The notes: generated by a model from the sequence alone, not told the origin. A DNA stretch of 53,200 nucleotides from Symbiodinium natans (GCA_905221605.1 CAJNDS010000591.1:395001-448200), one strand, 5' to 3'. Shown: positions 1 through 9,949, counted from the first letter of the stretch. Made by a program: numbers and translations.

Positions 1-2
1 CT

Positions 3-755
3 TGCTTTGCTTTTGCCGCCCTTCGGAGCGATGGGTCCGTTGTAACCTGGGGTGAAGCTGAGGCTGGTGGCGACAGCAGTGGAGTGCAAGCTCAGCTCCA
101 GGGCGTCAAGCAGCTCCAGGCGACTGCGGAGGCTTTTGCTGCCATTCTCAGCAATGGGTCCGTCGTGACCTGGGGTGTTCCAGACCATGGTGGCGACAGT
201 AGTAATGTGCAAGATCGGCTGAAAGACGTGCAGCAGATCCAAGCTACCAGCGAGGCTTTTGCTGCCATTCTGGGTAATGGGTCCGTCGTGACGTGGGGCA
301 ATCCAGACTATGGTGGCGACAGCAGTGATGCACAAGATCGATTGAAGCACGTGCAGCAGATCCAAGCTACCAGCGGGGCTTTTGCTGCCATTCTGGGCAA
401 TGGGTCTGTTGTGGCCTGGGGCAATGAAAGCGGTAAAGGAAAGGGTAAAGGGAAAGGAAGCTTCCAAGCAACCATAACTAGCAGCGACGTGCAGGGTCAG
501 CTGGCAGGCGTACAGCAGATCCAAGCTGCCAGTGGTGGTGCCTTTGCTGCCATTCTGCACGACGGGTCTGTTGTGACCTGGGGTGTTTCAGACTTCGGTG
601 GCGACAGCAGCGCTGTGCAAGATCGACTGAAAGATGTGCAGCAGATCCAAGCTACCAGCGAGGCTTTTGCGGCCATCCTGGGTGATGGGTCTGTTGTGAC
701 CTGGGGGCTTGCTGAGAGTGGCGGCGACAGCAGTCATTTGCAAGACCGGTTCTGA
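3..755 (+). CDS. RCC1-like tandem-repeat protein, 5'-truncated by window start
   Basis: The frame is open from base 3 to the TGA at 753-755, so the gene begins upstream of the window. It encodes six units of about 41 residues with the core [15 protein letters not shown], a GGDSS turn and a VQQIQAT linker. These are RCC1/HERC-type beta-propeller blades in a short form typical of dinoflagellate proteins (family knowledge). Unit 4 carries an inserted Lys-Gly run (KGKGKGKG, about 425-460) before its VQ segment. The last unit ends early at QDRF. There is no intron in the visible part. An internal GTG at 84 gives a long frame but is not a credible start, because the repeat pattern continues upstream of it. 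The function is unknown; RCC1 propellers usually bind proteins or act in GTPase or ubiquitin pathways. The codons closely match those of the complete paralogue at 32643-34088. Confidence 0.9.
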   Translation, partial: CFAFAALRSDGSVVTWGEAEAGGDSSGVQAQLQGVKQLQATAEAFAAILSNGSVVTWGVPDHGGDSSNVQDRLKDVQQIQATSEAFAAILGNGSVVTWGNPDYGGDSSDAQDRLKHVQQIQATSGAFAAILGNGSVVAWGNESGKGKGKGKGSFQATITSSDVQGQLAGVQQIQAASGGAFAAILHDGSVVTWGVSDFGGDSSAVQDRLKDVQQIQATSEAFAAILGDGSVVTWGLAESGGDSSHLQDRF

Positions 756-1150
756 AGAACTCGTAGTCGAGTCAGGCCATAGCTGCTTTGCAGCCACCAA
801 GCAAAGGCCCATGCTACCACTCCAGGTCAAGACTTCAAGACGCAAGCACCCTTGAAGCGTCACGCCTTAAGCCATATGTAGATCACACAGGCCCAGCTTT
901 TCGCTACCCGCGAACCTGCAAGAAAGCGAAGCACACAGCTAGAACCTTCATTCCTTTTTGTTTGGGGTTCGGTTCCCTTACAAACCCGTGTAAAAATGCA
1001 GACAACGAAAGGGTTTCTTCCTGGGTGACTCTGTGGCCGAGTCACCCTAAACCCTAAATCCTAAACCCTAAACCCTAAACCCTAAACCCTAACCCCTAAA
1101 CCCTAAACCCTAGCCCTAAACCCTAAACTCCTTAAGGGGGCTTTTCAAAG
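756..1150. other. 3' flank of RCC1-like gene
   Basis: No coding signal is recognised. About 290 bp of ordinary sequence is followed by a CCCTAAA tract (about 1043-1128). Probably the 3' UTR and intergenic or intronic sequence. Confidence 0.5.
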
Positions 1151-1231
1151 GCTGTATAGGTTAGAAGCCATCGCCAGAGGACCGGAGCAGCGAGATGTGG
1201 AGCTGACTGGTGACTTGGAGAGCATCAAGAT
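1151..1231 (+). CDS. Exon-like island, product unknown
   Basis: After AAAG|G there is an open, codon-biased frame containing LYRLEAIARG and VELTGDLESIK. It sits between two telomere-type tracts, as the proven exons do. The 3' boundary is uncertain. It could belong to the N-terminal part of the channel gene or to another gene; I do not recognise the peptide. Confidence 0.4.
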
Positions 1232-1317
1232 GCCGAGGAAATCCGGGTTTCGCTGTGGGTTTAGGGTTTAGGGTTTGGGGTTTAGGGTTTAGGGTTTAGG
1301 GCTAGGGTTTTCAAAAG

Positions 1318-1357
1318 ACTTCGGAAGCGATCGGCTTGGGGCCTCAGAGCAATGAAG
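1318..1357 (+). CDS. Exon-like island, product unknown
   Basis: Short open frame TSEAIGLGPQSNE between telomere tracts, ending at AAG|GT. The acceptor is AG|A instead of the usual AG|G, so this is a weak call. Confidence 0.22.
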
Positions 1358-1848
1358 GTGGCAGTCTGCATGATGGTTAGGGTTTAGGGCTTAGGGTTTA
1401 GGGTTTAGGGTTAAGGGTAACCCCGAAACCCGAAATGCAACCGCAGCATCAGGTAAGGCCCTCCATGCCTCGACGCGCTGCAGTGACGGCCTGATGTTTA
1501 GGGTTTAGAGTTTAGGGTTTAGGGTTTAGGGTTTAGGGTTTAGGAGGGTTCAGAGATGTTGACGCTTGAGGTCTGGGGGGTTCAAGTGTCTTGACTACTA
1601 TTTGCTGAAGAACCCCCCCCCCCCCCCTTTCTCAACAAAACGGATTCCCTTATACTGGCAATATATAAGGGATTATTCAGCAGTTAAGGGTTTAAGGGTT
1701 TAGGCGGTTTAAGTGGCTTCAGGGTAAAACGTCTAGTGGGCATACGGGTAAGTATGGGCTCCACAATCCTCCACCGCAAAATGCGATGATAAGCGATGCC
1801 TTGCATCTCTGTAGGAGATGCAGAAGCAACGCCCCTGCCACTGTTTGT

Positions 1849-1959
1849 CTTGGTAGCCCAGTGGTACCCTCTCCCCCTTTTCTGGTTCAAGGTTCCCTTA
1901 AAAGCAACCAACCCCAAAAAGGGGTACCCTTATCATGATATGGGTACTGGGCTACCAAG
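1849..1959. mobile_element. MITE-like element, family M1
   Basis: Terminal inverted repeats CTTGGTAGCCCAGT and ACTGGGCTACCAAG enclose an about 110 bp element with an internal GGTACCC / GGGTACC pair and a GGTTCCCTTA segment. Related copies lie at 8337, 28841, 50062 and 52381. No coding capacity. Confidence 0.8.
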
Positions 1960-2711
1960 TTGTACACAGCTCGGGAATGCCTGGCTGGAATACCCAGCGA
2001 GGTCTGAGCCCAACTTCTTCCAGCGGCTGGGGGGAAGCCAATCTCTCGCGGAACAAAATCTGCAGGCGTGCGCTTGTCATATACCAGACAATGTTCGATA
2101 CAGAATATACAAGTTGCAAGATGAGACATCATACAACAAGTCACGCATGAGCCCAGTACAGTATATACGTCACCCTAAGCCCGAAACCCTACTTTTGCTC
2201 TTAACCGTTTACCCGAAACCCTGCTGCTTCACTAAACCCTAAACCCGAAATCCTACTTTTCTGCATGCGCGCGGAGAAGACGCATCTGTGAAGTGATGTG
2301 GAGGTTGGTACCTTTAAGTTCGGGGTGCCTTGAGACAAGGGGCAGGATTCCGAGAGTTGGAAGTGCACATCACAAAGGGGACACGATCAGTTGGACAAAG
2401 CCCATGAGAGGCTCTAGCGAGAAGCCTGTATAAATTCCTGAACCCTGTATGGCCTTGCACCCTCAATGACGACCCGTACAGCGCTCTACCACTGCACGCC
2501 ACCCCCTAAACCACCGAAGTAGAGTTTGGGAATTTCACGGGTTGAGGGTTGGGCAATAGAAGCTCCTAACCTCAAGCCCGGCGTAAGTTGGCTTGCCGTT
2601 CAGAGCACCATTCGCACAATGATTCTCCAAACCCATCTAAAACTAAAATGTTTTAAGCCGTTTGAGCCATAAACCCCTAAGCCCTGGAAATCCCCAAGGG
2701 CCTGAGCAGAG

Positions 2712-2778
2712 GCCTCCGTCCGTGGTTGTTACGGATGTGGATAGCGAGTGCCCCTCTGCGCGCTTGGGCGAAAGACTG
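2712..2778 (+). CDS. Exon-like island, product unknown
   Basis: AGAG|G acceptor, then an open frame encoding PPSVVVTDVDSECPSARLG with good codon bias, ending near a GT donor at 2779. Flanked by non-coding DNA and a telomere tract. Not recognised. Confidence 0.45.
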
Positions 2779-2837
2779 GTGGGGCGGGGGTTGAGGGTTT
2801 AGGGTTTAGGGCTAGGGTTTAGGGTGTCGAGGTCGAG

Positions 2838-2913
2838 GAGAGCTATGGGCAATCTTGGCATGTTTGCCCGAATTCAGCAGGAATGTTCGCACTGTTTTGA
2901 AGAGACTTTAAAG
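2838..2913 (+). CDS. Exon-like island, product unknown
   Basis: Follows GAG|G and is open through RAMGNLGMFARIQQECSHCF and EETLK to AAG|GT at 2914. An AG|G at 2831 would lengthen it by two codons in the same phase. Likely the same gene as the island at 2712; product not recognised. Confidence 0.45.
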
Positions 2914-3325
2914 GTCCGAAACCCAAAACCCTGAACCATAAACCCTAAACCCTAAACCTAATGGCTCGGAATGTAGATCATGGTGGATCTTGGGAAGTTT
3001 CAGGGGGTACCTGCCCGATTTTGGGAAGTGCTTGTATGTACTCGTATAGTCACGCGATAGGGGCCCTAGTGAAAAGTAGTCCCCCGCAAACTGCCCTTTT
3101 GCGGTTTAGGGTTTAGGGTTTAGGGTCTAGGGTGACGCTGAACGTGCTACTGGTACAATTTACTGGCCTGGCCACGCCACGTGGTGTGCTTCGTGAAATC
3201 ATCCTTGCAGTGCGGTTTGCTGCATGGCGGGCCCCTCCAACCCTAAGATGCAAGACCCCTGCAACTCCCCACACCTCTCAAGCCAAAGGCTTTAGACTCT
3301 GAGAGCCAAAGCCCTAAACCTCTAT

Positions 3326-3395
3326 TAGGGTTTAGGGTTTAGGGTTTAGGGTTTAGGGTTTAGGGTTTAGGGTTTAGGGTTTAGGGTTTAGGGTT
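3326..3395 (+). repeat. Telomere-type tract (TTTAGGG)n
   Basis: About ten near-perfect TTTAGGG units. Confidence 0.95.
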
Positions 3396-3810
3396 GAGGG
3401 TAGACCGAGAGAGGTCAGAGGTCGGAGCAAACCATACAGAAAGCAGTCCGGCTCTGCGGGCGGCCAAACAACCGCCAGAGTGCTAGAAAACTGTTCTAGG
3501 CACGTGGCAAGATGAAAACACTTAAGCCCCTAAACCGCAAACCCTACACCATAACCCCAAACCCTAAACCCCAACACCCCAAAACCCCAAAACCCTGAAC
3601 CCCACACCCTAAACCTGTGCCGTTCCCTGCAGTGAGTCTCTCTGAGTCAGCTAGGCGGGTGGAAAAAAAAAACAACCTCAAACCCCATAAACCCCATAAA
3701 CCCCATAAACCCCCTAAACCCTAAAACCCCATAACCCCATAACCCTAAACCCTAAACCCTAAACCCTAGCCCTAAACCCTAAACCCTAAACTCCCCCTGA
3801 GCTCAGGAAG

Positions 3811-3870
3811 GTGGTGTCCTTTGCTGCCGAGCCCGAGCTAGAGTCGCTCCGCCTAGAGGGGCTTTTCAAG
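3811..3870 (+). CDS. Exon-like island, product unknown
   Basis: AAG|G acceptor, then 20 codons reading VVSFAAEPELESLRLEGLFK, in phase at both ends. The intron that follows starts directly with a telomere unit (AAG|GTTTAGGG), so the repeat itself supplies the GT donor. Confidence 0.5.
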
Positions 3871-4124
3871 GTTTAGGGTTTAGGGTTTAGGGCCGGTGTA
3901 GGGTTTAGGGTTCAGGGTTTAGGACGTCTAGAACGTTCAGGGTTTCGGGTTTAGGACGTTTAGGGTATAGGGTTTAGGACGTTGAGGACGTTGAGGGTTT
4001 GGGGTTAAGGGTTTGGGGTTTAGGACGTTTAGGGCGTTTAGGACGTTTGGGTTTAGGGGCCTCCCTCATTTCCGTGCGAAGAACCGCTAGGCTGGAGGGA
4101 CTTGTGGGGTTTCTGGAGCGCATA

Positions 4125-4235
4125 CTTGGAAGCCCCTTTGACTTAGCAAGTAGGCTTAGTAAGGTGGGTTATGGGGATTATAATAGGGTTTCCAGGGGAT
4201 ACTAGCAGACTTACCAAGTCAAAAGAGCTTCCAAG
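4125..4235. mobile_element. MITE-like element, family M3
   Basis: Inverted ends CTTGGAAGC and GCTTCCAAG with inner GACTTAG / CTTACCAAGTC. Other copies lie at 5013 (opposite orientation), 8825 (interrupted), 29230 (interrupted) and 37204. Confidence 0.8.
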
Positions 4236-4583
4236 TAGAGGTTACAGCGTTATAGGCCTTTAGGGGCATTCGGATCCGGCCCATGGCTCCTGTTGCAATA
4301 AAGGGTTTAGGGTCATGGGCTTAAAGTGCTGAGGTGCAGCTTAGAGGCACTTGAGAGAGAGAGACCTCGTTGCAAAGGGTTTAGGGTTTAGGGCCTAAGG
4401 TATAGGGATTAGGGTTTAGGGTTTTAAGGTTTACAGCATCGCCTAACCTCGAAGCCTGAAACTGCTGGGCCCCAAGCCCGAAGAGAGGGGGGGGGGGGCT
4501 AAACTCTAAACCCTAAAGCCGAGGGTCTTATCACATCCATTTGCCATGTTTCCAGTTTTAGGGTTTCAGGGGTTTAGTTCTAG

Positions 4584-4772
4584 CGTTTTAGTTATTTGTT
4601 CATCATGTTTTCCGGGTTCGAAGGAGACGACGTAATCTTTAAGGAGGTGATTGCTACGAACGTGTAGGCACATAGGGTTGCTAGTAGGGTATACAGGGGC
4701 CGCTTTGTAGTTAAGTACCACAAGTTCAAGACCCCCTCCATCGTAGAATATGCTGCCCAATGCCCACTCTGA
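4584..4772 (+). pseudogene. Intron-free coding-like fragment with one in-frame stop
   Basis: One frame is open for about 62 codons except for a TAG at 4665-4667, and ends at TGA 4770-4772. It reads FIMFSGFEGDDVIFKEVIA before the stop and VYRGRFVVKYHKFKTPSIVE after it. The codon pattern looks coding, and the fragment is far longer than the exons nearby. It may be a decayed retrocopy or transposon piece; I cannot name the family. Confidence 0.3.
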
Positions 4773-5012
4773 TTTGATAGGCCCCTATAAGGGAGTCCAT
4801 CTATTCACCCAGACACTGAACCTGAAACCCTAAGGGTGTAGGGATTTTAGGGTTTAGGGTTGAGGGTGTTGCCTGTGCATCCAAAGGCCTGCCCCTCGAA
4901 AGTCACGCTTCGAGGGCAAGGCTCGGGATACTCTACTTCTGAGGTCTCAAGCCCTGAGGACCAAGCCCTACATCCTTTCTCAAAGTCGAAAGCCCCGAAT
5001 CCACGCACCCTG

Positions 5013-5122
5013 CTTGGAAGCTCTTTTTGACTTTTGTACGTCTCGTATCCCCTAGAAACCCCATGGTAATCTCCATAACCCACCTTACTAAGCCTACTTG
5101 CTAAGTCAAAGGGGCTTCCAAG
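5013..5122. mobile_element. MITE-like element, family M3, inverted copy
   Basis: Same inverted ends as the copy at 4125 but in opposite orientation (TAACCCACCTTACTAAGCC in its right half). The 3' end abuts a short open frame, MNLEPDIEGAEQLSEAVCF (from 5125), which may be an exon. Confidence 0.8.
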
Positions 5123-5310
5123 TATGAACTTGGAGCCCGACATTGAGGGAGCTGAGCAGTTATCCGAGGCTGTTTGCTTTGCCGATTCCCACAGATGAAG
5201 TTGCCTTCAGGAGTCACATTTGACTCCATGCGTCGGCCTGACAGCGCACCGGCACATGCACTTGGCTGTAGGGTTGGCACTTGTCTGTATATCCTTTCAA
5301 ATTCGAGTAG

Positions 5311-5425
5311 GGTATATATGTATATATACCCTGTCAAATGTGAGTAGGTTATATGTATATATATATATGTTCATATATATATATATATAAATACACATGT
5401 ATATATATATATATGTATACGTCCT
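5311..5425. repeat. (TA)n-rich microsatellite
   Basis: Interrupted TATATA/GTATATA runs; low complexity. Confidence 0.85.
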
Positions 5426-5563
5426 TATTTCGAGGGTATGCCGTACCCCCTCACACCAATCGCCTAAATCCAACACCCCTCCAAAAACAGACTAGGTAAT
5501 TGAGACACAGTTGTTGTGACCTGCACAACACAACTTGGGGGGCAAGGGGGGAGGCTTTTTCAG

Positions 5564-5621
5564 GCACAGCCTGCGACAGGAGGAGAGGCGAGTTGTAGAG
5601 GATGCGTTGGATGGATACAAG
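5564..5621 (+). CDS. Exon-like island, product unknown
   Basis: Pyrimidine-rich TTTTTCAG|G acceptor, then an open frame HSLRQEERRVVEDALDGYK and a GA donor at 5622. Charged and probably helical. Same strand and style as the islands at 2712-3870. Confidence 0.5.
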
Positions 5622-5696
5622 GAGCACCATTACCCAAGAACCCTGAATCCCACCCTAAACCCAACCAGATCCACCAAGCTGGACCCGAAATTTGCC

Positions 5697-5786
5697 CGAA
5701 ACCCTAAACCCTAAACCCTAAACCCTAAACCCTAAACCCTAAACCCCAAACCCCAAACCCCAAACCCCAAACCCCAAACCCCAAAT
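5697..5786 (-). repeat. Telomere-type tract (CCCTAAA)n, degrading to CCCCAAA
   Basis: CCCTAAA units pass into CCCCAAA units at about 5742, an example of unit-type switching inside one tract. Confidence 0.9.
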
Positions 5787-5819
5787 CCAAACAACAGCCC
5801 CTTGGGCCCTTGGTGTCAG

Positions 5820-5864
5820 GCCAGGGCCTCTCGCGCCTCCAAGCGCGATCCAGAGTTGATGAAG
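5820..5864 (+). CDS. Exon-like island, product unknown
   Basis: GTCAG|GCC acceptor and 15 codons, ARASRASKRDPELMK, then a GA donor. Phase-compatible with the island at 5564-5621 (phase 0 junction). Confidence 0.45.
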
Positions 5865-6917
5865 GATCACCCGGACCCTAAACCCTAAACCCTAAACCCT
5901 AAACCCTATACCGGCCCTGGGTTCCTCTTAAGAGTTAGGGTTCGGGGGCTTCGGGTTTAGGGGCTCAGGAAGATGCACCTTCAACCCTCCCCCCCCCCAT
6001 CCCTCCAAACCCCCCCCAAGACACCCCTGAAGATTAGGGTCGAGAACCTCAAAGCCTGATTCTGGGTCTTGGAGTACTATACTTTAATACTTTTTTTGGT
6101 GCTGGGTTCCTAGTATAGCTACTTCTACGTAAAAAGTATATACTTTTTTTTCCAGGGTCTACTCCAAAGCTAAGTGATGCAAAAGGGTTTAGGGTTGAGG
6201 GGGTTCTGAAGATCATTGTGGGGCTGTTGGCATGATTCCCGCAGGTCACCGGTGTAGGGGCTCGGCATTTTATAGTGCGTTGGTGCTCGAGAGGCCGAGT
6301 GCACGGAACCCCCCCGCCACCTCCGGGTTTAGGGTTTAGGGTTTAGGGTTTAAAATATAACCTCAACCCTTTGAAATAGAGGAAGGTACTTCCTCAAGCA
6401 CAGGATGCTCGGCATTTAGCCGCCACGACATCTGGGGGGCCTACAGGGGGAAGCAAGATGACAGGAGCTGCGCAAGAGCATCCAACAGAAAGCCGAGGCG
6501 CAAGGGGTGGGGACACGGAGAAGAGGACGTAGGGCTGCGTGGTCAAGGGCATAGTTGATCAAAGGTTGAGTCTCATAAAAAGTAAGACAAGACCAATTTG
6601 TCAGTTCATGTTGCTTCGACATGTTGTTGTTTCTACATTGTGCTTGTTTCACGAGCCACCGGCTCCTTTTTTGTTTATCAGGCTCTCAGTATGAAAGGTG
6701 AGAGGGAAGGGTTAAGATGCCAGGACCACAGGCTGCTCGGTCTGGAAAGTGCGGCTCTTTGAAGCTAAGGGAGGTACCCGACATGGTTCTTTAAAGGCTT
6801 ATGTAGGGCGGGGGGGAGGGGGGGTGAGGGAACCCTAAACCCTAAACCCTACACCCTAAACCCTAAACCCTAACCGCATGCAGGATGCCCAATTACCACT
6901 TTGTTTTTTCATCTCAG

Positions 6918-6961
6918 TCACTCCGAAGGTTGAGGTGATCGGGACGTGCAGCTCAACCTGA
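6918..6961 (+). CDS. Possible terminal exon, product unknown
   Basis: A strong pyrimidine tract (TTGTTTTTTCATCTCAG) precedes an open frame TPKVEVIGTCSST ending in TGA at 6959-6961. It could close the gene made of the upstream islands. The acceptor is AG|T, so this is uncertain. Confidence 0.25.
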
Positions 6962-6989
6962 GAGTCCCTTCTCATGTTTACTCATTACT

Positions 6990-7023
6990 ATAATATATAT
7001 ATATACATACATAGATATAGATA

Positions 7024-7056
<33 letters not shown>

Positions 7057-7090
7057 GTATATATATATATATAGATATGCGTGTGTGTTT
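6990..7090. repeat. (TA)n-rich microsatellite
   Basis: ATATATATA/GTATATA runs with GATAGATA; low complexity. Confidence 0.85.
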
Positions 7091-7148
7091 GTATGTGTTA
7101 TACTTAAAGCCCTTTTAAACCCTTTTTAAGCCGTAAAAGTTTCGAGAG

Positions 7149-7227
7149 CCTCCACCATGTTTGCCGTGGAGAGGAGTACGAGTGGAAGGCCGCCGGCTAT
7201 GGGAACAAAGCCAGCGAAGTCGCCAAG
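7149..7227 (+). CDS. Exon-like island, product unknown
   Basis: After GAGAG| the frame reads LHHVCRGEEYEWKAAGYGN then KASEVAK, with strong third-position G/C, ending at AAG|GC. A second frame is also open here but has poorer codon bias. Possibly the N-terminal region of the channel gene. Confidence 0.4.
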
Positions 7228-7389
7228 GCAGTTTGAGTTTCGGGTTTGGGGTTTAGGGGTTTTGGGGTTTAGGGTTTAGGGGTTTAGGGTTTAGGGGTTT
7301 AGGGGTTTAGGGGGGGGTTAGGAGTTTAGGGGTTTTGGGGTTTTGGGGTTTAGGGGTTTAAGGGTTTAGGGATTTAAGGGTTTAGGGGT

Positions 7390-7599
7390 TTGGGGCTTTT
7401 GCCCGTGGAGCGGCAGCTTGAAGGGATAAGCCACGAGGTCGGACCAGCGTCGGGGCTGCTAGAGGACTTCCACATGCCAGCACTTCTCTCTTGTGGCTGC
7501 GCCTGCAAACTTACTAGCGCCACTACTACAACTATTGTTGTTGAATATTGTTGGGATTGTCGTGATGATGATTGTTACTCAGAATGCCCAGAGCTGTAG
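7390..7599 (+). CDS. Open frame of uncertain status
   Basis: 70 codons to TAG, starting inside a telomere-derived stretch. The middle (LPVERQLEGISHEVGPASG, LLEDFHMP) looks coding; the end is rich in Thr, Cys and Asp. Real exon or chance frame is undecided. Confidence 0.25.
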   Translation: MGLLPVERQLEGISHEVGPASGLLEDFHMPALLSCGCACKLTSATTTTIVVEYCWDCRDDDCYSECPEL

Positions 7600-7661
7600 C
7601 CCTAATTTAGATAAGCAACTTACCTCGGGTGAGGCCGCCCCACCACGTAAGAGTCCCAGAA

Positions 7662-7740
7662 TGGGTTTAGGGTTTAGGGTTTAGGGTTTAGGGTTTAGGG
7701 TTTAGGGTTTAGGGTTTAGGGTTTAGGGTTTAGGGTTTAG
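7662..7740 (+). repeat. Telomere-type tract (TTTAGGG)n
   Basis: About eleven uninterrupted units. Confidence 0.95.
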
Positions 7741-8336
7741 GAGGTCACAGGGCCAGATGATATGGGGTGGCTGTGCCTCGTGGTCACTAGTACTGTCACT
7801 GTTAAGTCGCACTCTTGCACTTTATGTAAACAAAACTGAATTCCTAAGGAGACTACAGTAGGGCTATACGAGGGCTCAGCCAATCTACTACTCAAGCACT
7901 GTCTTAAAACTCCTGAGACCCGAAACAGTGGCACATCTGTGTACCTCCCGTCAGTGCGGCGCATGAGTCAGCTACAGAAGACGCAGTCCCAAAGTGTGGA
8001 CCCGGATTGCTTAGTCCGTTCTAATAAGAGTCTACAAGGGGGTACGTTAAGTCGTGTCTTCTTGTGCAAAGTCGTATCTCGGGCGCGTGCAAACTGGGGA
8101 TTCGCGGATCCCAAGATGGTCAGAGCCCACTGCACCCCCAAGTAGAAATCTCATTCACGACAACACCCCTACTCCCAGAACGTCCAACCCTAGGTTGGGA
8201 GCCCCTGGTTTAGGGTTTAGGGTTTAGGGTTCAGGGTTTAGGGTTTAGGGTTTAGGGTTTAGGGTTTAGGGCCTTGCTGTTGGTGGGCGCAGAATGTGCC
8301 TCAACCCAAAATACCACCACACAACCTAGAAAGAAA

Positions 8337-8451
8337 CTTGGTATCCCTATGGTGCCCTTTTGCCTTTCTCTTGGTTCCCGAGTTTCCCAAAAAAGGGAGC
8401 CAGCCAAAAAAGCGTGCACCCTTATTACGATATGGTTACTGGGCTAGCAAG
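8337..8451. mobile_element. MITE-like element, family M1 (diverged)
   Basis: Ends ACTTGGTATCCCTATGG and GGTTACTGGGCTAGCAAG pair imperfectly; the interior has the M1 layout (CTTGGTTCCC, GTGCACCC). Confidence 0.6.
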
Positions 8452-8555
8452 GAAATCTTAAGAACTCTAAGCCCCTAAAACTGGCTGGTTCTTAGTAGGG
8501 AACTAAACCCTAAACCCTAAACCCTAAACCCTAAACCCCAAAATGTCGTGAAGAG

Positions 8556-8633
8556 GTGATGAAGCTCGACGTGCGAGGCCTCGAAGGCAAGGAACTCCCC
8601 GCCCCCACCAGTTGTGAGCGGTTTTTGGTTCAG
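8556..8633 (+). CDS. Exon-like island, probably just N-terminal to channel S1
   Basis: GAAGAG|G acceptor and 26 in-phase codons, with VMKLDVRGLEGKELPAP and SCERFLVQ. It ends at CAG|GTTAAACCC, so the donor is formed by the start of a CCCTAAA tract. The S1 exon at 9950 needs two carried bases, so at least one more small exon must lie between them if they are joined. Confidence 0.5.
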
Positions 8634-9949
8634 GTTAAACCCTAAACCCTAAACCCTAAACCCTAATCCCTAGGTTAGAACCGTGAACCCTCTGTAGAGT
8701 TTCCGTCCGAAGGCTTTATGCTCTAAACCCTGAAACCCTATACCCCTAAACCCTACACCCTGAACCCTAACCCTAAACCCTACTGTACAGTGTGGCCACC
8801 ACCCAGCTAGTCAGGTATACCCCCACTTAGTAGCCCGTTTGACTTAGCCAGGAGGGTTAGCCAGGTGCGTTCTGGGGAAGGCAATAGGGGTTCTAGGGGG
8901 TCCTAAACCCTAAACTGGCCCTAAACCCTAAACCCTAAACCCTAAACCCTAAACCCTAAACCCCTGAGTAGACTTACTAAGTCAAAAGAGCTTAGACACT
9001 ATAAGCCTACTTGGCCTCCCTCCCCCTGCAGGCCCTCGACTGACAGTGCATCGCTGGATATCGTGGTGCCTCGCCTCAGCTAGGGTTTTAGGGTTTAGGG
9101 TTTAGGGTTTAGGGTTTTCAGGGTTCAGGGAGTTCAGAAAGGGAGTTTGGGCACCCTAGGCTCTACGTCCTACTGGTAGGGGGAAGGCATACCCAGCCAG
9201 GGTTGGGGTTTGCGGTTTAGGGCTTAGGGTTTAGGGCTTTAGGGTTTAGGGTCTGACCAAAGATCCGAACCACAAAGGTGCACCCTCAACGCTAAACCCC
9301 AAACAAAGTTATAGTTGTCAATTTGGCCTTGGTATACCCCGATATGCTCCATATTGCAACCTCCTGGGCTAGTAAGACGTGGCCCACCCAAACCCCGAAC
9401 CGGGAACTCAAAACCCGTTGCCCCGGTTTAGGGTGGTCGTATACCCCAACCCCATATAGTGGGTATGGGATAGGGGAAACCCTAAACTGGAAACCCTACA
9501 TTGCGAACTGAAGGTCCCAAGGTTCAGGGCCCTTTGTGGCCCAGCAGGGCAACCCCCCCAAACCCTAGGGTTTAGGGTTTAGGGTTTAGGGTTTGGGGTT
9601 TAGGGTTTAGGGTTTAGGGTTTAGGGTTTAGGTGTGCCTCGCCTGGCTTGTCCCGAGTGAGAGCGATGAAACGCTAAGCGGTGGGTTGAATTTTCAGCTG
9701 CGTTTAGTGGCACGCCTGCAACATCTTTCCCAGTATGTTCCCTGCAGTGTGTCGGAGAGGTCAGTGAGGCAGGTGGCAAAAGATGCAAACTTTTGCAACA
9801 GTCTTGCCACTTCGCCCAGAGAGCCCTAAGCCTAAACCCTAAACCCTAGCCCGAAACCCTAAACCCCAAAGCCCGAAACCCTAAACCCGAAACCCTAAAC
9901 CTAAACCCTAAACCACAAAGCAATAGCCCTACGCAATCAAGCCGGACAG
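8634..9949. other. Repeat-rich stretch before the S1 exon
   Basis: Holds telomere tracts (about 8638-8668, 8891-8965, 9085-9115, 9567-9632, 9833-9915) and the interrupted M3 element. A 9632-9829 open frame includes a TGCAGTGTGTCGGAGAGGTC segment; similar sequence near 3625 suggests a dispersed repeat. No exon with confident family support. Confidence 0.4.
8825..8998. mobile_element. MITE-like element, family M3, split by telomere repeats
   Basis: Left M3 half (GTTTGACTTAGCCAGGAGG...) and right half (GACTTACTAAGTCAAAAGAG) are separated by about 60 bp of CCCTAAA repeat at about 8903-8965. The element is otherwise recognisable, so the telomere sequence was added after the element. Confidence 0.7.

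Larger units (their letters stand above)
1232..2711. other. Repeat-rich non-coding stretch
   Basis: Telomere tracts at about 1258-1305, 1380-1412 and 1497-1542, a C run at about 1614-1627, one M1 element (1849-1959) and otherwise unassigned sequence. Apart from the weak island at 1318 I see no exon with good codon bias. Confidence 0.5.

Noticed and set aside
4600-4640. Possible tRNA because of a GGTTCGAA segment
   Set aside because: No cloverleaf can be drawn around it, and the strand is coding-like.
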